From NCBI GenBank assembly GCA_022496805.1, contig CM040086.1:1552501-1616500 (forward strand): a DNA stretch of 64,000 nucleotides, read 5' to 3'. This stretch comes from Pohlia nutans. Its lineage: Eukaryota; Streptophyta; Bryopsida; Bryales; Mniaceae. Positions within the stretch are counted from its first letter, which is position 1. Every line of letters starts with the position of its first letter. The translations under genes and the position numbers were made by a program. The notes beneath the pieces are model-generated. The model ran no database searches. It had not been told where the DNA came from and saw only the letters and a list, made by a program, of their open reading frames with translations. Shown here piece after piece: positions 21,349 through 33,995 of the stretch.

Positions 21349-24300
21349 ACCTCCGGTGTTGGATGCAGAGATGGCAATCTGCCACAGACAATTCATAAGT
21401 CAGATACTTAACGCACTGTCAATTGACCCCCGGGAACATCACATCAGTGCCAAATACTTCAAATTGGATTCCACTTCCACCCATGGGACACAGCCACATT
21501 ATTGTAGGTTAATGACTAACCTGGACACCAGACACCAAAGCACCCGCCAAAAGTCCTGCCAGTGTCTCCACTCCAAACAAAGTGCCCACGATCAGTGGGG
21601 TCAGCATCACCAGAGCGCCGGGAGGAATCATCTCCTTGATGGAAGCATCCGTCGAGATTTGCACACATCTCTTGTAGTCTGGCTTCGTCGTGCCCTCCAT
21701 CAAACCAGGGATGGTGCGGAACTGCCTCCTCACCTCCTCCACCATCGCCAACGCAGCCTTTCCCACACTCTTCATCGTCATCGCTGAGAACCAGTATGGC
21801 AGCATGGCACCCACAATCAAACCCACAAACTCCTTAGGCTGGATCACATCCACGCTCGCGATTCCGGCTCTGCTCACGTACGCTCCAAACAACGCCAGGG
21901 AAACCAGCGCAGCTGATCCAATGGCAAAGCCCTGCAACCGCACCCAAAAACATATTAATCATCCAAAATGCACTTGTGTAGGTCAGACTCGACAACTCTC
22001 ATGTGGTGGCCCCAGAAACTATCCCACAGCAGGAAAACCAGATCCCAAGCTACCACACCTGCAAGGACTTGAAAGCCTCACCACACAGACGCTGGCGTTC
22101 GTCTACCAAGTACATCTCACATTCTCATTGCACAAATACATCATGGTTGGTAGCCATCACCTTTCCAATGGCCGCCGTGGTGTTGCCCGCCGCATCAAGG
22201 GCATCCGTCCTCTCACGAACCTCGTGGCTCATGCCAGCCATCTCCGCAATACCTCCGGCGTTGTCACTGATGGGACCGTAAGCATCAATGGCCAGTCCCG
22301 TCGCCAATGTGCTCAGCATGCCTAGCGCAGCCACGGCAATACCGTACATGGCAGCCAAACTGTAACTCAAGTAGATAGCGGCAGCGATGGCGAACACAGG
22401 AATGATCACAGACTTGTACCCCAGGGCCAGTCCGAAGATGATGTTGGTAGCTGCTCCAGTCCTGCATGAATCTGCAACGTCTTGCACAGGCCTGAAATGC
22501 ACGCACAGTTCATCAATGCATCAGTATCCAAAAAACACACACTACTGCACTGCTTTGTAACCATGCAACCATTCAACGACCACCACACTTAGCTGGTCGT
22601 CACACTTTGTCCATACCACGGTGTCCTCCACACAAACAACCTCATTCAAATCACTGCACAAACTTACTGGTAGGCATTGCTGGTGAAGTACTCCGTCACA
22701 AATCCGATGATCAGACCAGCCCACAGTCCTGACCCAACACAGAAAAAGATGTGCCTGCGAGTCCAACACGTCATTTGCACAACATGTCAATCCAGGAATA
22801 CCACATCAGAACCTTGGTGCATGCACTTGACTGCCACAAATCACCAAGGACCACGTCAAAAAACGAGTCCAGCTTCAAGGTGGAAGCGACTCACCAGTTC
22901 TTCACAACCTTGGGCACGTGACCCACCACGTTGATCGTGAACGTCTCAGGCAATGCATACCACGACACCAGGAAGATGGCACCAGTCATGAAGACGGTGG
23001 AAATCACCAACTGCCTCTTCAGAGTCGGCTCAATATCCTTCGTTGCTTTGATCGTGAAAAGGTCCGTCGCAAACAAAGTCGTCACCAGGCACACAAAGAT
23101 ACCGGCAGCGCTGATGATCAACGGGAAGCACATGGCCACAAAGTTCCTGTCCGTTCCAAACGACGAGATTGAAGACACCACAAGGGCCGCGCACGTTGAC
23201 TCCGCAAAAGACCCGAACAAATCAGCTCCCATACCTGCAATGTCTCCCACGTTGTCTCCCACATTGTCGGCAATCACCTGCACACGTGCAACCACGCACA
23301 CTGTCAGCAATTCACATGACCACCGATGTCAACAGGAACCTCAAATACTCAAACGGTCCCACTTGGATACACGAACAGTCAATAGCGTCACATGCTGTCT
23401 AGAGACGAGCAAAAATTATCGATGAATTGACAACACATGCAGAGCTTCATCGCATGCCAATTGCTTCTCAGCAGACCTTATGCATCTGTATGCCTTTCAA
23501 GTGCCTCAATAGCCAGGAACGTTGTCAGTGGACCGCATTGTCAGAGAAAGACAGCATTCATTGATGTGTGGCTTCAGATAGTGTCGGGATGTCAGCATCG
23601 ACTGTGCCTCAAATGGTACGGACAATTAGCATCATCACAAGCCAATCACCTCCGCACAACCATTCACGAACTCGCAAAGTCCAGAAGTGACCATGACCAA
23701 TACACCCGAGCAGAGTAAATACCGGAGAGGCACTTACAGCTGGGTTCCTGGGATCATCCTCGGGGATGTTCTGCTCGATCTTTCCGACCAAATCCGCGCC
23801 CACATCGGCAGCCTTGGTGTAGATTCCACCGCCCACACGTCCAAACAGAGCCACGGCCGACCCGCCCAACCCATACCCGGTGATGGCTTCGTACAGACCC
23901 ACCCAGTCGTCGCCGAAGTAGAGCTTGAACGCCAAGATGGTCAGGAACAACACCAGCAGCCCGTTGGCGGCCAGCAAGAAGCCCATCACGGATCCGGATC
24001 GGAAGGCCACGATGAAGGCCTTGCCCACGCCCCTGCGAGCCTCCAGAGTGGTCCTCGCGTTGGCGTAAGTGGCAATGCGCATGCCCAGGTACCCGGACAG
24101 GGTGGACGTCACAGCGCCCAAGATGAAAGCCACGGTGCTGAAGAAGGCGTTGGCGATGGACGAGGGGCACGACTGCGCCGGGTCATAATCGCATGGCTGC
24201 CTGTCGAAGCTGAAGCCTCCCACGGACGCCAGGAACACGAAGATGATCACGGAGAAGATGCCCATGAACACGCTCAGGTACTGGTACTCCGTCGCTAAGA

Positions 24301-25092
24301 ACGACTCCGACCCTGCAACCCATATCCATACACAAAGGGCAGTGAGAAGCAAACCCTCAGACAGAGCCGCTACCCAATCTACAGGATGTCTAACCCTCGT
24401 GCAGAACACGGCTTGAAACCAGAAGTCTCATATACAACATCCAGGATGTGCCTGGAAACGAGTAGCTCACGAATGCTCCCAAACATTGACTTCCAGAAAT
24501 CCCACAAAATACCCAAACACAGCACTTTCAGCTTTCCAACCACGCTCTACTGAACCACGACAGCTTCCGATTAAACCCAATTCGCTTTCACCCGATCAAA
24601 CCAGCTTATACACAGAAACGTTACTTGATCCTCAACATCGCCAAGGGTTTTAGCATCGTCTGTGGCGAACTAAAACCTCTCCACCAATAAATGCAATCAA
24701 TTATCTTCTCGAACGAATACTACCGAAACCAATCCCAGAAACTCGCGCATATCTAAAAGATATCCTATCGTAGAGCACTGGAAACAAACAGCGCCACAGT
24801 TATTCTCGATCACAAGTGCACGATTCCATAAGCAAAACGACGGATTGATACGTAGGGTTAGAGGAGAGTAGTACGCACCCTCGGAGATGGCGGCCTGGAT
24901 CTCCGCGCACTTGGCGACGACGCTGGAGTCGTCAATGCCGTCCTCGTCCACATGCATGTAGCCATTGTTGTTGACACCGCCTCCGCCCACCGTCACGCGC
25001 GACACGATGTACCACTGCGTCAGCGCGAACAGAATGCCCACCACGCACGCCGACGGCACGAAGGCCAGCACGAACACGTCCCCCAGCACCAT
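20955..25092 (-). CDS. AVP1: Vacuolar-type H+-translocating inorganic pyrophosphatase (type I)
   Basis: Pumps protons into the vacuole with energy from pyrophosphate hydrolysis. Eight coding exons on the minus strand: 25092-24879, 24312-23738, 23277-22895, 22754-22668, 22491-22161, 21931-21521, 21378-21319, 21164-20955. They total 2271 nt (756 aa, usual plant length about 760-770) with all GT-AG junctions in phase. A 5'UTR intron (acceptor at 25125, donor at 25413) gives a non-coding first exon from 25414 upward. Visible motifs are the pyrophosphate-binding [11 protein letters not shown] in exon 2, [20 protein letters not shown] in exon 3, and GNTTAAIGK ahead of GFAIGSAAL at the exon 5/6 junction. 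The Ala in GNTTAA (not Lys) marks the K+-dependent class. Many membrane helices are evident. Exons are GC-richer than the surroundings. Family assignment is secure; the symbol is by homology. Confidence 0.96.
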
Positions 25093-25539
25093 CGCTGCTC
25101 TCGTCTACCTCCCAGTCGATTATGCTGCAAGATCACACAACAACCCCAGCCACAAAAATTCTCAAACTCACTCATCAATCCAAAGCTCCCAAAAATCCAT
25201 CACCCAACACTAGCACATAAATCTGCCAAGAAAAAAATCGGTACATCAACACGAAATGAAAAAAACAGCACATTGTCAGAAAACCCAACTCATCACGATA
25301 ACTTACCCAGTGCAAGCAGAAAACTTTAAAAAAGACGATTTGGCACAATGAAAGCCAAACCAGAACAGCAGAAACACAGCAAAAAACACACACAGACACA
25401 AACACATACGCACCTGTGAAGCTTTGATGGAGGAGCTCGAGAGCGAGACAATTACGATAACCCCAGAGACACAAGGCCTCCTCATCCCCTGCCTGCCCTA
25501 AGTTTTTTTCTTGCGGGCAGCTGCCCGGCTCACCGCACC

Positions 25540-26700
25540 ACCCTTGCCTTCATCCGGTCATTCGTTGCCAGCACGTGCAGAGTTATCCGTTCTGTGCACT
25601 GCGCTTTGCTTTCCGAGTTTCATCCAGTGATCTCAAAACTGGCTAAAATTAGCTGGATTTCTACCCAAAAAAATGGGGCTACTAAACATGCAAAGAAAGA
25701 AAATGAAAAAAAATTGAAATGTAGCAAGAATGCTCATCATGATATAAATATGTAGCAACTTCATGAGGTGATATCCGCGGATGTCATCATGATATCACCT
25801 TAATATATCAAGGGTATTGCCGGATATTATAGAGGTCGGTATCGTGAGTATTGTCTGCACTCGGTAGCAAAAGTAAATATCATTTTATGTGGGAGGTTGC
25901 ATAATGTTCTAAATGTCATAAAGTGGTTCTGAGATCACTGGTTTCATGAGAAGCGTCATTGATGAAACTCTCTGCCGTTGAGATCCTACTGTGGGTGACC
26001 CTTTTTTGCTAAGTTCAATTTTTGGAGAGATATTTGACCACTTGCAGCCAGAAAAGCCATTTCGATATGGCATCCGTCTCTTCTGTGGCTCTTGTGATTC
26101 TTGTTGCCTGCTGGCCCCCACTCCTGTTTCTTGTGGGACATTGATACAACTAGTCACAAGTCAAGCTTTTCTGCAGGTGCCCCATCATTGGTGCTTTTTG
26201 TCTTTGCGCTTCTGTGCCACTCCGATCACTTCCTCAGTGGAAAAGGATCAATCAGAAGTTGCGTTAAAGCGAGAACACCAATCTATTCAAACTTACTGAA
26301 TGCAGAAAACTTTGTGTTTCCAGCAGACAAGATATGCCAACGGAGCTCGTTAGTCCTCTCAAGGATTATGAAAATGACCAATTCGATTGTGGAAATTATG
26401 ATGCAAATGGTGTCACAGAATCGAAGAATAATATTTGCATGTGAATAGAATTAGTCAAACGAACCTACTTGAATCTGTTTTAAAGAAAAATAACATGAGA
26501 CTCAATTTCGTAGTTTGTGTTCATAGAGCATTTCGAAATGTTCTTCCACAAGTTTATAGACGTCACGGGCAGACCGAGTGCTGAAAATACAGGATTCAAA
26601 CTTGTAAAGCATGAGAGAGAAAAGTCATCTATGAAATACACTGAGGAAACCTGTTTGAAATACACTTAGAACTCTTTTATATCACTCCTTTTGTACCTAC
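25540..26700. other. Upstream region of the H+-pyrophosphatase gene
   Basis: Presumed promoter and 5' flank. Frames of 82-115 codons near 25909-26448 lie on both strands over the same bases and show no recognised domain, so none is called as a gene. Confidence 0.4.
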
Positions 26701-26712
26701 TGTACAGTTCAG

Positions 26713-26848
26713 AGCCTCTTTACACTAAAGGCGAGAAGCCGTGAGGAGAGAAATTTCAGCCAATGCGAGGCCTAGAAACCAAGAAGACCGTTTTCTCATT
26801 TACTCATTTTCTCTCCTCACGGCTTCTCGCCTCTAGTGTAAAGGGGCC
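26713..26848. mobile_element. 136-bp MITE with 5-bp target duplication TTCAG
   Basis: The arms are inverted for about 40 bp (GCCTCTTTACACTAAAGGCG... against its complement ending TAGTGTAAAGGGGCC). TTCAG flanks both sides (26708-26712, 26849-26853). The uninterrupted site GTTCAGAACTTGACATG exists at about 52552, confirming the insertion. The superfamily is uncertain; CCCCTTTACAC-type ends recall hAT elements, but those duplicate 8 bp. Confidence 0.8.
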
Positions 26849-26985
26849 TTCAGAACTTGACATGTGGAAAGTGCCCAGTCATAAGTGTATACAATAGCAA
26901 ATATTCTTTGCAAATACTGAAATGTGATAATAGAGAGTGTGGTAATACTCTCAAGTTAGATGTGACACCAAAAGTGTTGTCAGTT

Positions 26986-27528
26986 TTAACCCCTAAATGA
27001 CAAAGGGGCTTAGGGCAAAACCTAAATGTTATAAAATGTTACCTCTACAACTTTAATGAAGTTTGGTTCAAAAGAGAAAATGAGAAGCATGATGTTTAGT
27101 AATTATCCGTACAAATAAACTTTCAAAAAATGTTTAAAATATTCATTTGATAAATTTAGAAGAATTTACCATTTAATATTCATCAAAATTACAAATTTTA
27201 ATTTTAATTCTTGAAATTTGGTATGATTGGTTAAAACTAGACTATCTACTATAAAATTTAGAAAAGAATTTTTTTCAAGGGAGAGAACATCATTAGAGTC
27301 CCAAAATAGTAAATTTTATAATACTAGGACAATATTGAGGACTTTGTCTTTGAAAAATTCTCCTTGGTGGAGTTAACCTCGAATAGACATGATTCAAATT
27401 GAATTGAAAAGTAGACTTGATTTCCTACGTGAAAATATTTTTTATGTTTTATAATTTTTTTCATCTTGGGTAGCCTGTAAAAAAAAAAGCAGCAACCATA
27501 GAATGTCGTTTGCTCGTTTAGGGGTTAA
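26986..27528. mobile_element. TTAA element, family F, inverted (543 bp)
   Basis: Bounded by TTAACCCCTAAATGACAAAG and, inverted, CGTTTAGGGGTTAA. The body matches the F copies at 16859 and 19744 in reverse orientation. Single TTAA flanks are present on both sides. Confidence 0.85.
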
Positions 27529-27768
27529 CATATTGTTCAAAGCTCCTGCTTCCAAAACAACCTGCTTCTTTAATTAATTGTGACTTAATTAATGAAGTGA
27601 ACTTGAAAACAAGATTTGAGGGTGTCACAATTTGCAATTCCCCTGCTGTTGGAAAAGATCATAACTTATTCATACGATATGTAGTATCACAAATTACAAT
27701 ACTTTAGAATCTTGGTTGGAATTCTTTTTAAAATATGAGAACCCTACCCACATTAAAAAGCTTCATTA

Positions 27769-28159
27769 TAGTTATCCAAAAACAAAATTGGTTCATGAGT
27801 GGAGTTCAAGTGGAGTTCAAGTGGAGTGCAAGTGGAGTGCAAGTGGAGTTCAAGTGAAGTTCAAGTGGAGTCCAAGTGGAGTTCTCTTCCTATAACTACA
27901 ATTTTTGGCGAATGTTGTTTATAAATAGTTCCTATGGTCAGGTCTCTTGGCTTGGGAGAACTTGTGGGAACTCTCCTCTAGCATTGGAGAGGTCACGAGT
28001 TTCACACCCCATGGTGGTGTAAGGCCTTGCTTTAGATCATTCTTTAACTCACCATAGATTAGTTTTGTAGTATTTTTGAACTCAAAATGGGTTTAAAGTG
28101 AGTTTAAAGTGAGTTTAAAGTTTCCTTTCATTTTGAGACACTCTCTTCGGTTAACTCTA
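27769..28159. mobile_element. TA-flanked MITE (GAGTTAACCG family), diverged copy
   Basis: The right end CTTCGGTTAACTC followed by TA is typical. The left end TAGTTATCCAAAAAC is diverged. The interior carries the AGTTCAAG motif of this family, here amplified to about seven units (27798-27884). Confidence 0.6.
27798..27884. repeat. 12-bp minisatellite (GTGGAGTTCAAA-type units)
   Basis: About seven tandem units of the form AGTGGAGTTCA, with variants AGTGGAGTGCA and AGTGAAGTTCA, lie inside the MITE. In the sister copies at 5525 and 7376 only about two units are present, so this array expanded within the element. Confidence 0.9.
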
Positions 28160-28547
28160 TTCTAACAAGACAAACGACTTAGAAAGCTAAAATTCACAGT
28201 CCTGAAGGGATTCCATACCTTATACAAATGGTTGTCATCTTTGTGGAAGTCACTTCCAAATATTATGTAACAACATGCAAAGATAGGGTCTTTGAAGGTA
28301 AATTTTATAAATGAATTAATTTTAGTAATACAGGATGCTCAAAATTGATTATGAGAATTAAAAAGAAAATATTATGGGGATATTAATAATTATAGTAAGA
28401 ATTACTTTTAATTTTTAAGGTACTTTTAAATACCCTTTGTTCACACGTGATACTCAAAAGATACAAAGAGTGACCTCTCCGAGCTGTCATCACACATGCA
28501 ATTACAAAGTTGTACTCAGTCCCCATTATTTTCAAAGCCATATTAAT

Positions 28548-28787
28548 TTAACTCCAAAAGGACCAAGAAGCTCAAATTGGATCTCATGTTTCTTTTTAGC
28601 AATTTTGAATTGGTCTTTTGTGGACTTTCTTCTTGTTCAAATTTCTTTTCTTTTTGACCAACACATACAATGTTCTAGACTGATTCCAATTATATAAATT
28701 TTGGTTCCATTTGAAATCTATTTTTTAAATATGATCAACTAAATCTGTCATTTTAAAACCATGAATCTTTGGTCGTTTAGGGGTTAA
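28548..28787. mobile_element. TTAA element, family A (240 bp)
   Basis: Left end TTAACTCCAAAAGGACCAAG, right end (inverted) TTTGGTCGTTTAGGGGTTAA. The body is the family A core, including TTGACCAACACATACAATG and TTTTAAAACCATGAATC. Confidence 0.82.
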
Positions 28788-28908
28788 CAAGGTGATAAAA
28801 TGAATGTTGAAAGGGGGGTCACAATTAGTGTGCGCATGAGAAATAGTGTGTGAATGGTGCTTGTAACTCACATGGATGATGCTGTGGACGTGGGAATTTG
28901 AATATAAT

Positions 28909-29093
28909 CACTAGTAGAAGACCTGTCGTTTTTCATCTCCATTTCATGAGAGCAATGGCTGAATATTATGCTTATATTTTTGTCTTCATGTGACCAAAAC
29001 CACTCACCAGCATTGACACAACCCATGTGATTGGCAAGGTTTCATTCCTTTTTCATTTATAGTAAGTGAAAAACGACACATTTCCTACTATTG
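28909..29093. mobile_element. CACTA-like MITE, copy 1
   Basis: Starts CACTAGTAGAAGACCTGTCG and ends CGACACATTTCCTACTATTG (TAGTG with one change). A perfect 3-bp duplication AAT lies on both sides (28906-28908, 29094-29096), as expected for CACTA elements. Confidence 0.8.
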
Positions 29094-29133
29094 AATTCTC
29101 ATTAAAGATAGAGTTGAAGTAATAATGTGGAAA

Positions 29134-29365
29134 CACTAGTAGAAGACATGTCGTTTTTCGTTCCTCATTTTGTGGGAACAATGAATAGTAGTTGAATATT
29201 ATGATTGCATTTCTATCTTCTTGTGACCAGAACCACTCACCAACACTCACACGGCCCATGTGCCTGGCGTGGTTTCATTCCTGTTTCATTCAGCCCATGT
29301 GCTTGGCGCGGTTTCATACCTGTTTAATTTATAGTAAGTGAAAAATGACACATTTCCTATTAGTG
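29134..29365. mobile_element. CACTA-like MITE, copy 2
   Basis: Starts CACTAGTAGAAGACATGTCG and ends CATTTCCTATTAGTG, flanked by AAA on both sides. It contains an internal direct duplication of about 30 bp (GCCCATGTG...GGTTTCAT) near 29248-29310. It ends 62 bp beyond the stop codon of the GDSL gene. Confidence 0.8.
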
Positions 29366-29427
29366 AAACGGCTGGTACCTCTACCTTACAGAAAGTTGAT
29401 TGCATGGGACATATTGCCAGGCTTCAA

Positions 29428-32400
29428 TCACAAGACCACCCTGGAGAGTTTTTGGACGTTCATGGGAGAGATGTCGGACAGGGATCCTTCAAAAGTCCGA
29501 TTCCCCAAAATCACATTCACAGCTTCAGTGGGGTGATACGGATCCCAGAAAACATACTCGGACCGATTTGTGCACAGAGTGTCTATCACTGGCAAACAGG
29601 GGAGCTGGCCGTTGAACTTCCCTGCTCCACAACAGCCTTCATTCACCACATTGAAACCTGGGTACACAGAGGCATGCACATCTAATTAAAATCCTTACAA
29701 TAAACAATTCCATAGCAGATCAAGTTATGTAAAAAACTTACAGGTTCTGAGGGAAGCATGTAACGTCATGAGCTTAAAGTTTTTTAATATAAAAGCCTCA
29801 GAGGGTAATGTGACATTGCTCCCACATTTAAGACAGCTGTCCATGTAAGGTAGTGGGACCAATTCCTGACTGAATTTCAGGTTTGCATACTTAGACTTGT
29901 GAAAGAATTTTTTTATAATTTTTGGATGCTTTGCAAAGCTATTGCAAAGGCATCCCCCAAAAAAAACATTTTTTAAGCATTTCTACAATTTTCTATGATT
30001 TTTTAAGTCTGAAAGCTTAGAGTGACCATTAACCGCTCATAGAGTCATGGTTTTCATGAGAGGTTGGATTCTGAAAATAGAGTGCTTCTACACCAATCAG
30101 AAGTTCTTGATTTTTCCAAGCATGGACGAAATTAGAACACTATTGGACACTATCTGAAACCATGCTGGTTGGTTTCTGACACCCATCCCCCAACCGGTAG
30201 GGGTCGGAAATACAACCCAGTCGGGAATTGGTCCTACTACCTTAGAGCATGAACCTACATGTGTGACGCCATATCAATAGGAAGGTTGATGCGTTAATAG
30301 TCATTCAAGTGTTTTGGTCTTGCATTTCTGATTTACAAGACTGGTAATAGCTGAAACTTTATCTAGAAGGGCTTGCTACATCAAACATGTAATGCCACAT
30401 ACCCGGTAGTAGTAGTATTAATGAATGACCTTAAATTTTGGGCAAACATGCTCTGCATGACATCAACCTGCGGGTTCAGGCTCTACATGGAAAGCCGTCA
30501 ACCTTACAACCCTGGACCCCTGTGTTGAAGTCTAGCATACTTGAAAAGCGAGTTACAGAAATAAATTAGGGTTTAGGAAAAACTTGTTACCAGACGGAAA
30601 CGGGTCTTGGATGAGGTCATAAACCATATCATACGAGTTGCTATACAAGAACATGGAACCTCGAAGTGACTGTGTCAGTTCTGTGAGGAGAGCCTTCAAC
30701 CCATTGTTGAAGTCCATGGCCATCTCGTTGTCATATGCCACGCAAGTGCCGTCGATGCTTCCCAGCGCCAGGCGAGATGGCATACATCCCAGAGGGCCCA
30801 CATTCGAAATCACAAACTTCCGCGCACCCCAATTGTAAAGAGTCTGTGCAACGAAATATAGCGGCAAGTGATTCTTGTCAGCTATTGTCCAGAGCTTGTG
30901 ACAACTTAGCATTCTATCTATGAATTATTTAACCCCTAAAGGACTAAGGATTCATGGTTCTAAAATGCAATTGATCATATTGTGAAAAATACATTACAAA
31001 ACTACTAGAAAAGGTAGCGCTATGCCCAGGTAAAATCACTATGCATGCATGGAATTGGGCATTACTTGCCTTGGCATCTCCCTTGGCAGTGCCACCTTTT
31101 TTACTACTGAAAGTTTTATAGTACCAAAATAAGTGAAAAACATCATATGTGTTGGTCAGAAATGAAATAAATGTGAACAAAAAGAAGTCTACATGCGACC
31201 TATTCAAAACTGCTAAAAATAAATCACGAGGACCAATTTGGGCTTCTTGGTTCTTTAGGGGTTAGGATTCATCGATGGTGATAAATCGACCAATTGCAAA
31301 TACACTGATCATATCTTGAAAAGAATAGAACTGAGATTGGGCCAAAGTTTATACTCCATATCAGGGACGATAATTGCATCTGTTGCTAAAAAAAATTGAA
31401 ATTGGACAAAAGAAAGGCCCTACTCAAAAACAGCATGAGGTCCACTTCAGTGGGTTTCCAGGTCATTTTGGGGTTAAATTCCAGACATTGTGGAATGCAG
31501 AGGATGTGTATTAATGTGGAACCGGTTGATTTGCATAGTGAAAGAGAGATTCAATGGAGAAGTATGTGTTTAGTACCGTAAGTTGGGTTGCGTAAGTTGA
31601 GAGCAGGAGCTGTAAAAACTGGGCAGGGGTGTACATGATCTGGGTGGAATTGTCACTTGTGAGCAGGTAGTTGTTGATATAATCGTTGCTGCCCATGGCC
31701 ACTGCAAATAACGAGTTTCGGAGTAAGTCATTGGCAGCCGGCCGTCCGAGCATTACCACCAGTTGGACGACGGATTGCTGGAAGAGCGCAATCTGCTGGT
31801 CGAATGTGAGCCGCTCAATCTGCAGGTCATTGCTTTCACCAACACGTTACTTAACTTACCCTGCATTATTTTATCGCCCACACTATGCTACACAAATATA
31901 TCTGTCCCACAACATAATTATATGTACACTTGTATAAAGTTACGCATCCCCAGGCAAATTAATGATGTATGGATTAATTCATTATAGGAAAAATTTGCAG
32001 TGTCTAATAATTCTAGTATTTGAACATCCATGTGTCCAAAATATGATACACTTTAATGTGTCAGGAAAGCACTTTTTAAAACCAAACTCTTGGGGGTAGT
32101 GCATTAGTGAGTACGAATCCTGGAGTCAAAGGACTAAGAGCATGGCCACCCATGCCCTCCCAGAGTCTCTCACACTCCAGAAGTAGATGAAAAGTGCCAA
32201 GGGCCCTAAACCCTAAATACCTCTGTATTCTTGATCCTAGCGTGTTAGAAATTGGGCCTTCAAATCACTATTTAGTTGACTATATCTTCCCATTCTACTT
32301 GTGATTGGTCCACTGACTATTTGATGCGCACTTTTGACATGTGAAGGGCGTGCAAGGGTGGGGGAGTGTGAGTGCAAGGGCCCTTCAAATGTAGATGAAT

Positions 32401-33103
32401 AATTTCAGCGAGTTAGTCCTAGCGTGCATGGGTGGGAATGCTCTAACCTTGGAATTTCTTCTAATGAGGTGATGGTTAGACTTACATAATCTGCACCAGT
32501 CCCATTCAGAATTCCTGCAGCGCCAGAGGCGTAGTTCAATCCCTGCAGAATGGCAGGGCCTCGGCTTGTAGGTGCCAACGCTGGAGGCGGATATGGAAGA
32601 TGTATGAGGTCACCTGCCATTGTCATTTACATCTTGATCCGGTCAATTCTGCTCTGAATGAATGATTCATTTTGGTTTTTGAAGACATTAAAAACCACGA
32701 TATGAAGCCTCATCTAATTAAGTTAATCAAACTAAGTTAAGCTACAATCTGCAGCTAAATTTTAGTGCTCATGGCTAAATTCCCGCAGATGATGGATCCC
32801 AGTTATGATGCTGCATTATGTTATTGTGAAGAGTGGAGGCTTACACAAGACGTCAAAGGAGGTTCTGCCATTGCAGAAGCGGCCGGTGGCGGCGTGTGTG
32901 GGAAAATCAATCCCGTTCGGAGATATGTCAGCCTTCGCCAGAGACAACGAGATGTAATTGTTGTTGCCGCTGTCCACCAACGAGTCTCCGAAAATGAACA
33001 TGGCCGGAAATAGAGGGGCTTGGGATTGTGCTCGGACCACAGAGATGCAACACAATAGCAGGACTACCACTTTCAGACGATCACCACCATGTAGATCAGC
33101 CAT
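29428..33103 (-). CDS. GDSL esterase/lipase, secreted
   Basis: Serine hydrolase of the SGNH/GDSL family, probably acting on lipids or esters in the cell wall or apoplast. Five exons on the minus strand: 33103-32845, 32613-32486, 31819-31577, 30843-30591, 29657-29428, totalling 1113 nt (370 aa, typical length), with GT-AG introns in phase. The start at MADLHGG precedes a hydrophobic signal peptide ending near VVRAQSQ. Block I FIFGDSLVDSGNNNY holds the nucleophilic Ser; GSNDYINNY is block III; DPYHPTEA near the end gives the catalytic Asp and His. The five-exon layout is the common plant form. Intron 2 contains a GAGCAT MITE and intron 3 a TTAA element with a nested CACTA-like MITE. Substrate cannot be told from sequence. 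Confidence 0.95.
30929..31265. mobile_element. TTAA element, family A, in GDSL intron 3, with a MITE inside
   Basis: Left end TTAACCCCTAAAGGACTAAG, right end (inverted) TTGGTTCTTTAGGGGTTAG; the last base of the right TTAA is changed. The core is split at about 31001-31119 by a CACTA-like MITE. Confidence 0.8.
31001..31119. mobile_element. CACTA-like MITE nested in a TTAA element
   Basis: Ends ACTACTAGAAAAGGTAGCGC and, inverted, CAGTGCCACCTTTTTTACTACT. The interior (ATGCATGGAATTGGGCAT, GGCATCTCCCTTGG) matches the copy at 1421-1536. Its absence from sister family A copies confirms the insertion. Confidence 0.7.
32138..32443. mobile_element. PIF/Harbinger-like MITE, GAGCAT family, copy 5, in GDSL intron 2
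   Basis: Starts GAGCATGGCCACCCATGCCC and ends GGTGGGAATGCTC, with TAA on both sides (32135-32137, 32444-32446). It lies in the intron between GDSL exons 2 and 3, close (about 40 bp) to the exon 2 donor. Confidence 0.85.
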
Positions 33104-33802
33104 CTTACACAAGTTGATTTTAATTCTCACAACCAGGGCTGGACAATGAAATGGTATTCTATCACAGCAATGGTACAAATATATCCATTGTTCCACATCA
33201 TACATTGCTCCATTGCGCGCAGCATCGATCTGCGTGCATAATTAACTATCCGCACAACGACAATTTACAGCTGCCATGATATTTAGTGGTTTGTTTGAGT
33301 TCTCTTGATTATATAAAATTGTTGAATCAGATCAAACCGCCATGTTTGTTGTAGTACGTCTTTCCTGTCTGTTGTTAAGTTTTGGTCTTGGTTTGACAGG
33401 ATGTTTGACTCTTGAAAGTCAACAGAGCTTGCTCTTCTGCACATGTATGTGACTTGAGTTGTTTTGAATTTATAATTATGTTTTGATTTTATGATTCTGC
33501 ACATTTGACTTGGTTTTGTTTTGAATTTTGACTTCGTAAGCCTAGTTTTTGCATGTGGTAAACCTACTAGTTGTGGCTGAATGGATGTACTAAGGGTGTT
33601 CAAAGGGAAGAAATTAAATACTAGCCCATTATTGTGGTAGCACACAGATGGTGACGTTAAGTAGATACGAGGTAGTTGGGCCTCATAGTAAAATCATGCA
33701 TTTGTGCTGTAGTGTGTCCTTTGAAGATTGGAGGCTCACTGCGCTTGTGTGTGTTTGGAAATTCAACAGAAAAATTAATCAAATGTGCTCTAGAGGTGTA
33801 CA
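33104..33802. other. GDSL gene 5' flank
   Basis: Presumed 5' UTR and promoter on the minus strand. No second gene recognised. TTTTGAATTT words recur near 33460-33530. Confidence 0.4.
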
Positions 33803-33995
33803 CACTAGTAGGAAATGTGTCGTTTTTCACTTACTATAAATGAAAAAGGAATGAAATCACGCGAGGCACATGGGTTTCGTCGATGTTGGTGAGTAGTTTT
33901 GGTCACAAGAAGAAATAAATCTAGGCACAATATTCCGTCACTGTTCACTGTTTCCACAAAGTGGGGAATGAAAAACGACAGTTCTGCTAGTAGTG
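33803..33995. mobile_element. CACTA-like MITE, copy 3 (193 bp)
   Basis: CACTAGTAGGAAATGTGTCG to CGACAGTTCTGCTAGTAGTG with a perfect ACA duplication (33800-33802, 33996-33998). Same length as the copy at 58880-59072 and very similar through the interior. Confidence 0.88.

Noticed and set aside
20734..24298. Long plus-strand frames (up to 203 codons) across the H+-pyrophosphatase gene
   Set aside because: They are antisense shadows of GC-rich exons; the minus strand gives a complete, in-phase V-PPase.
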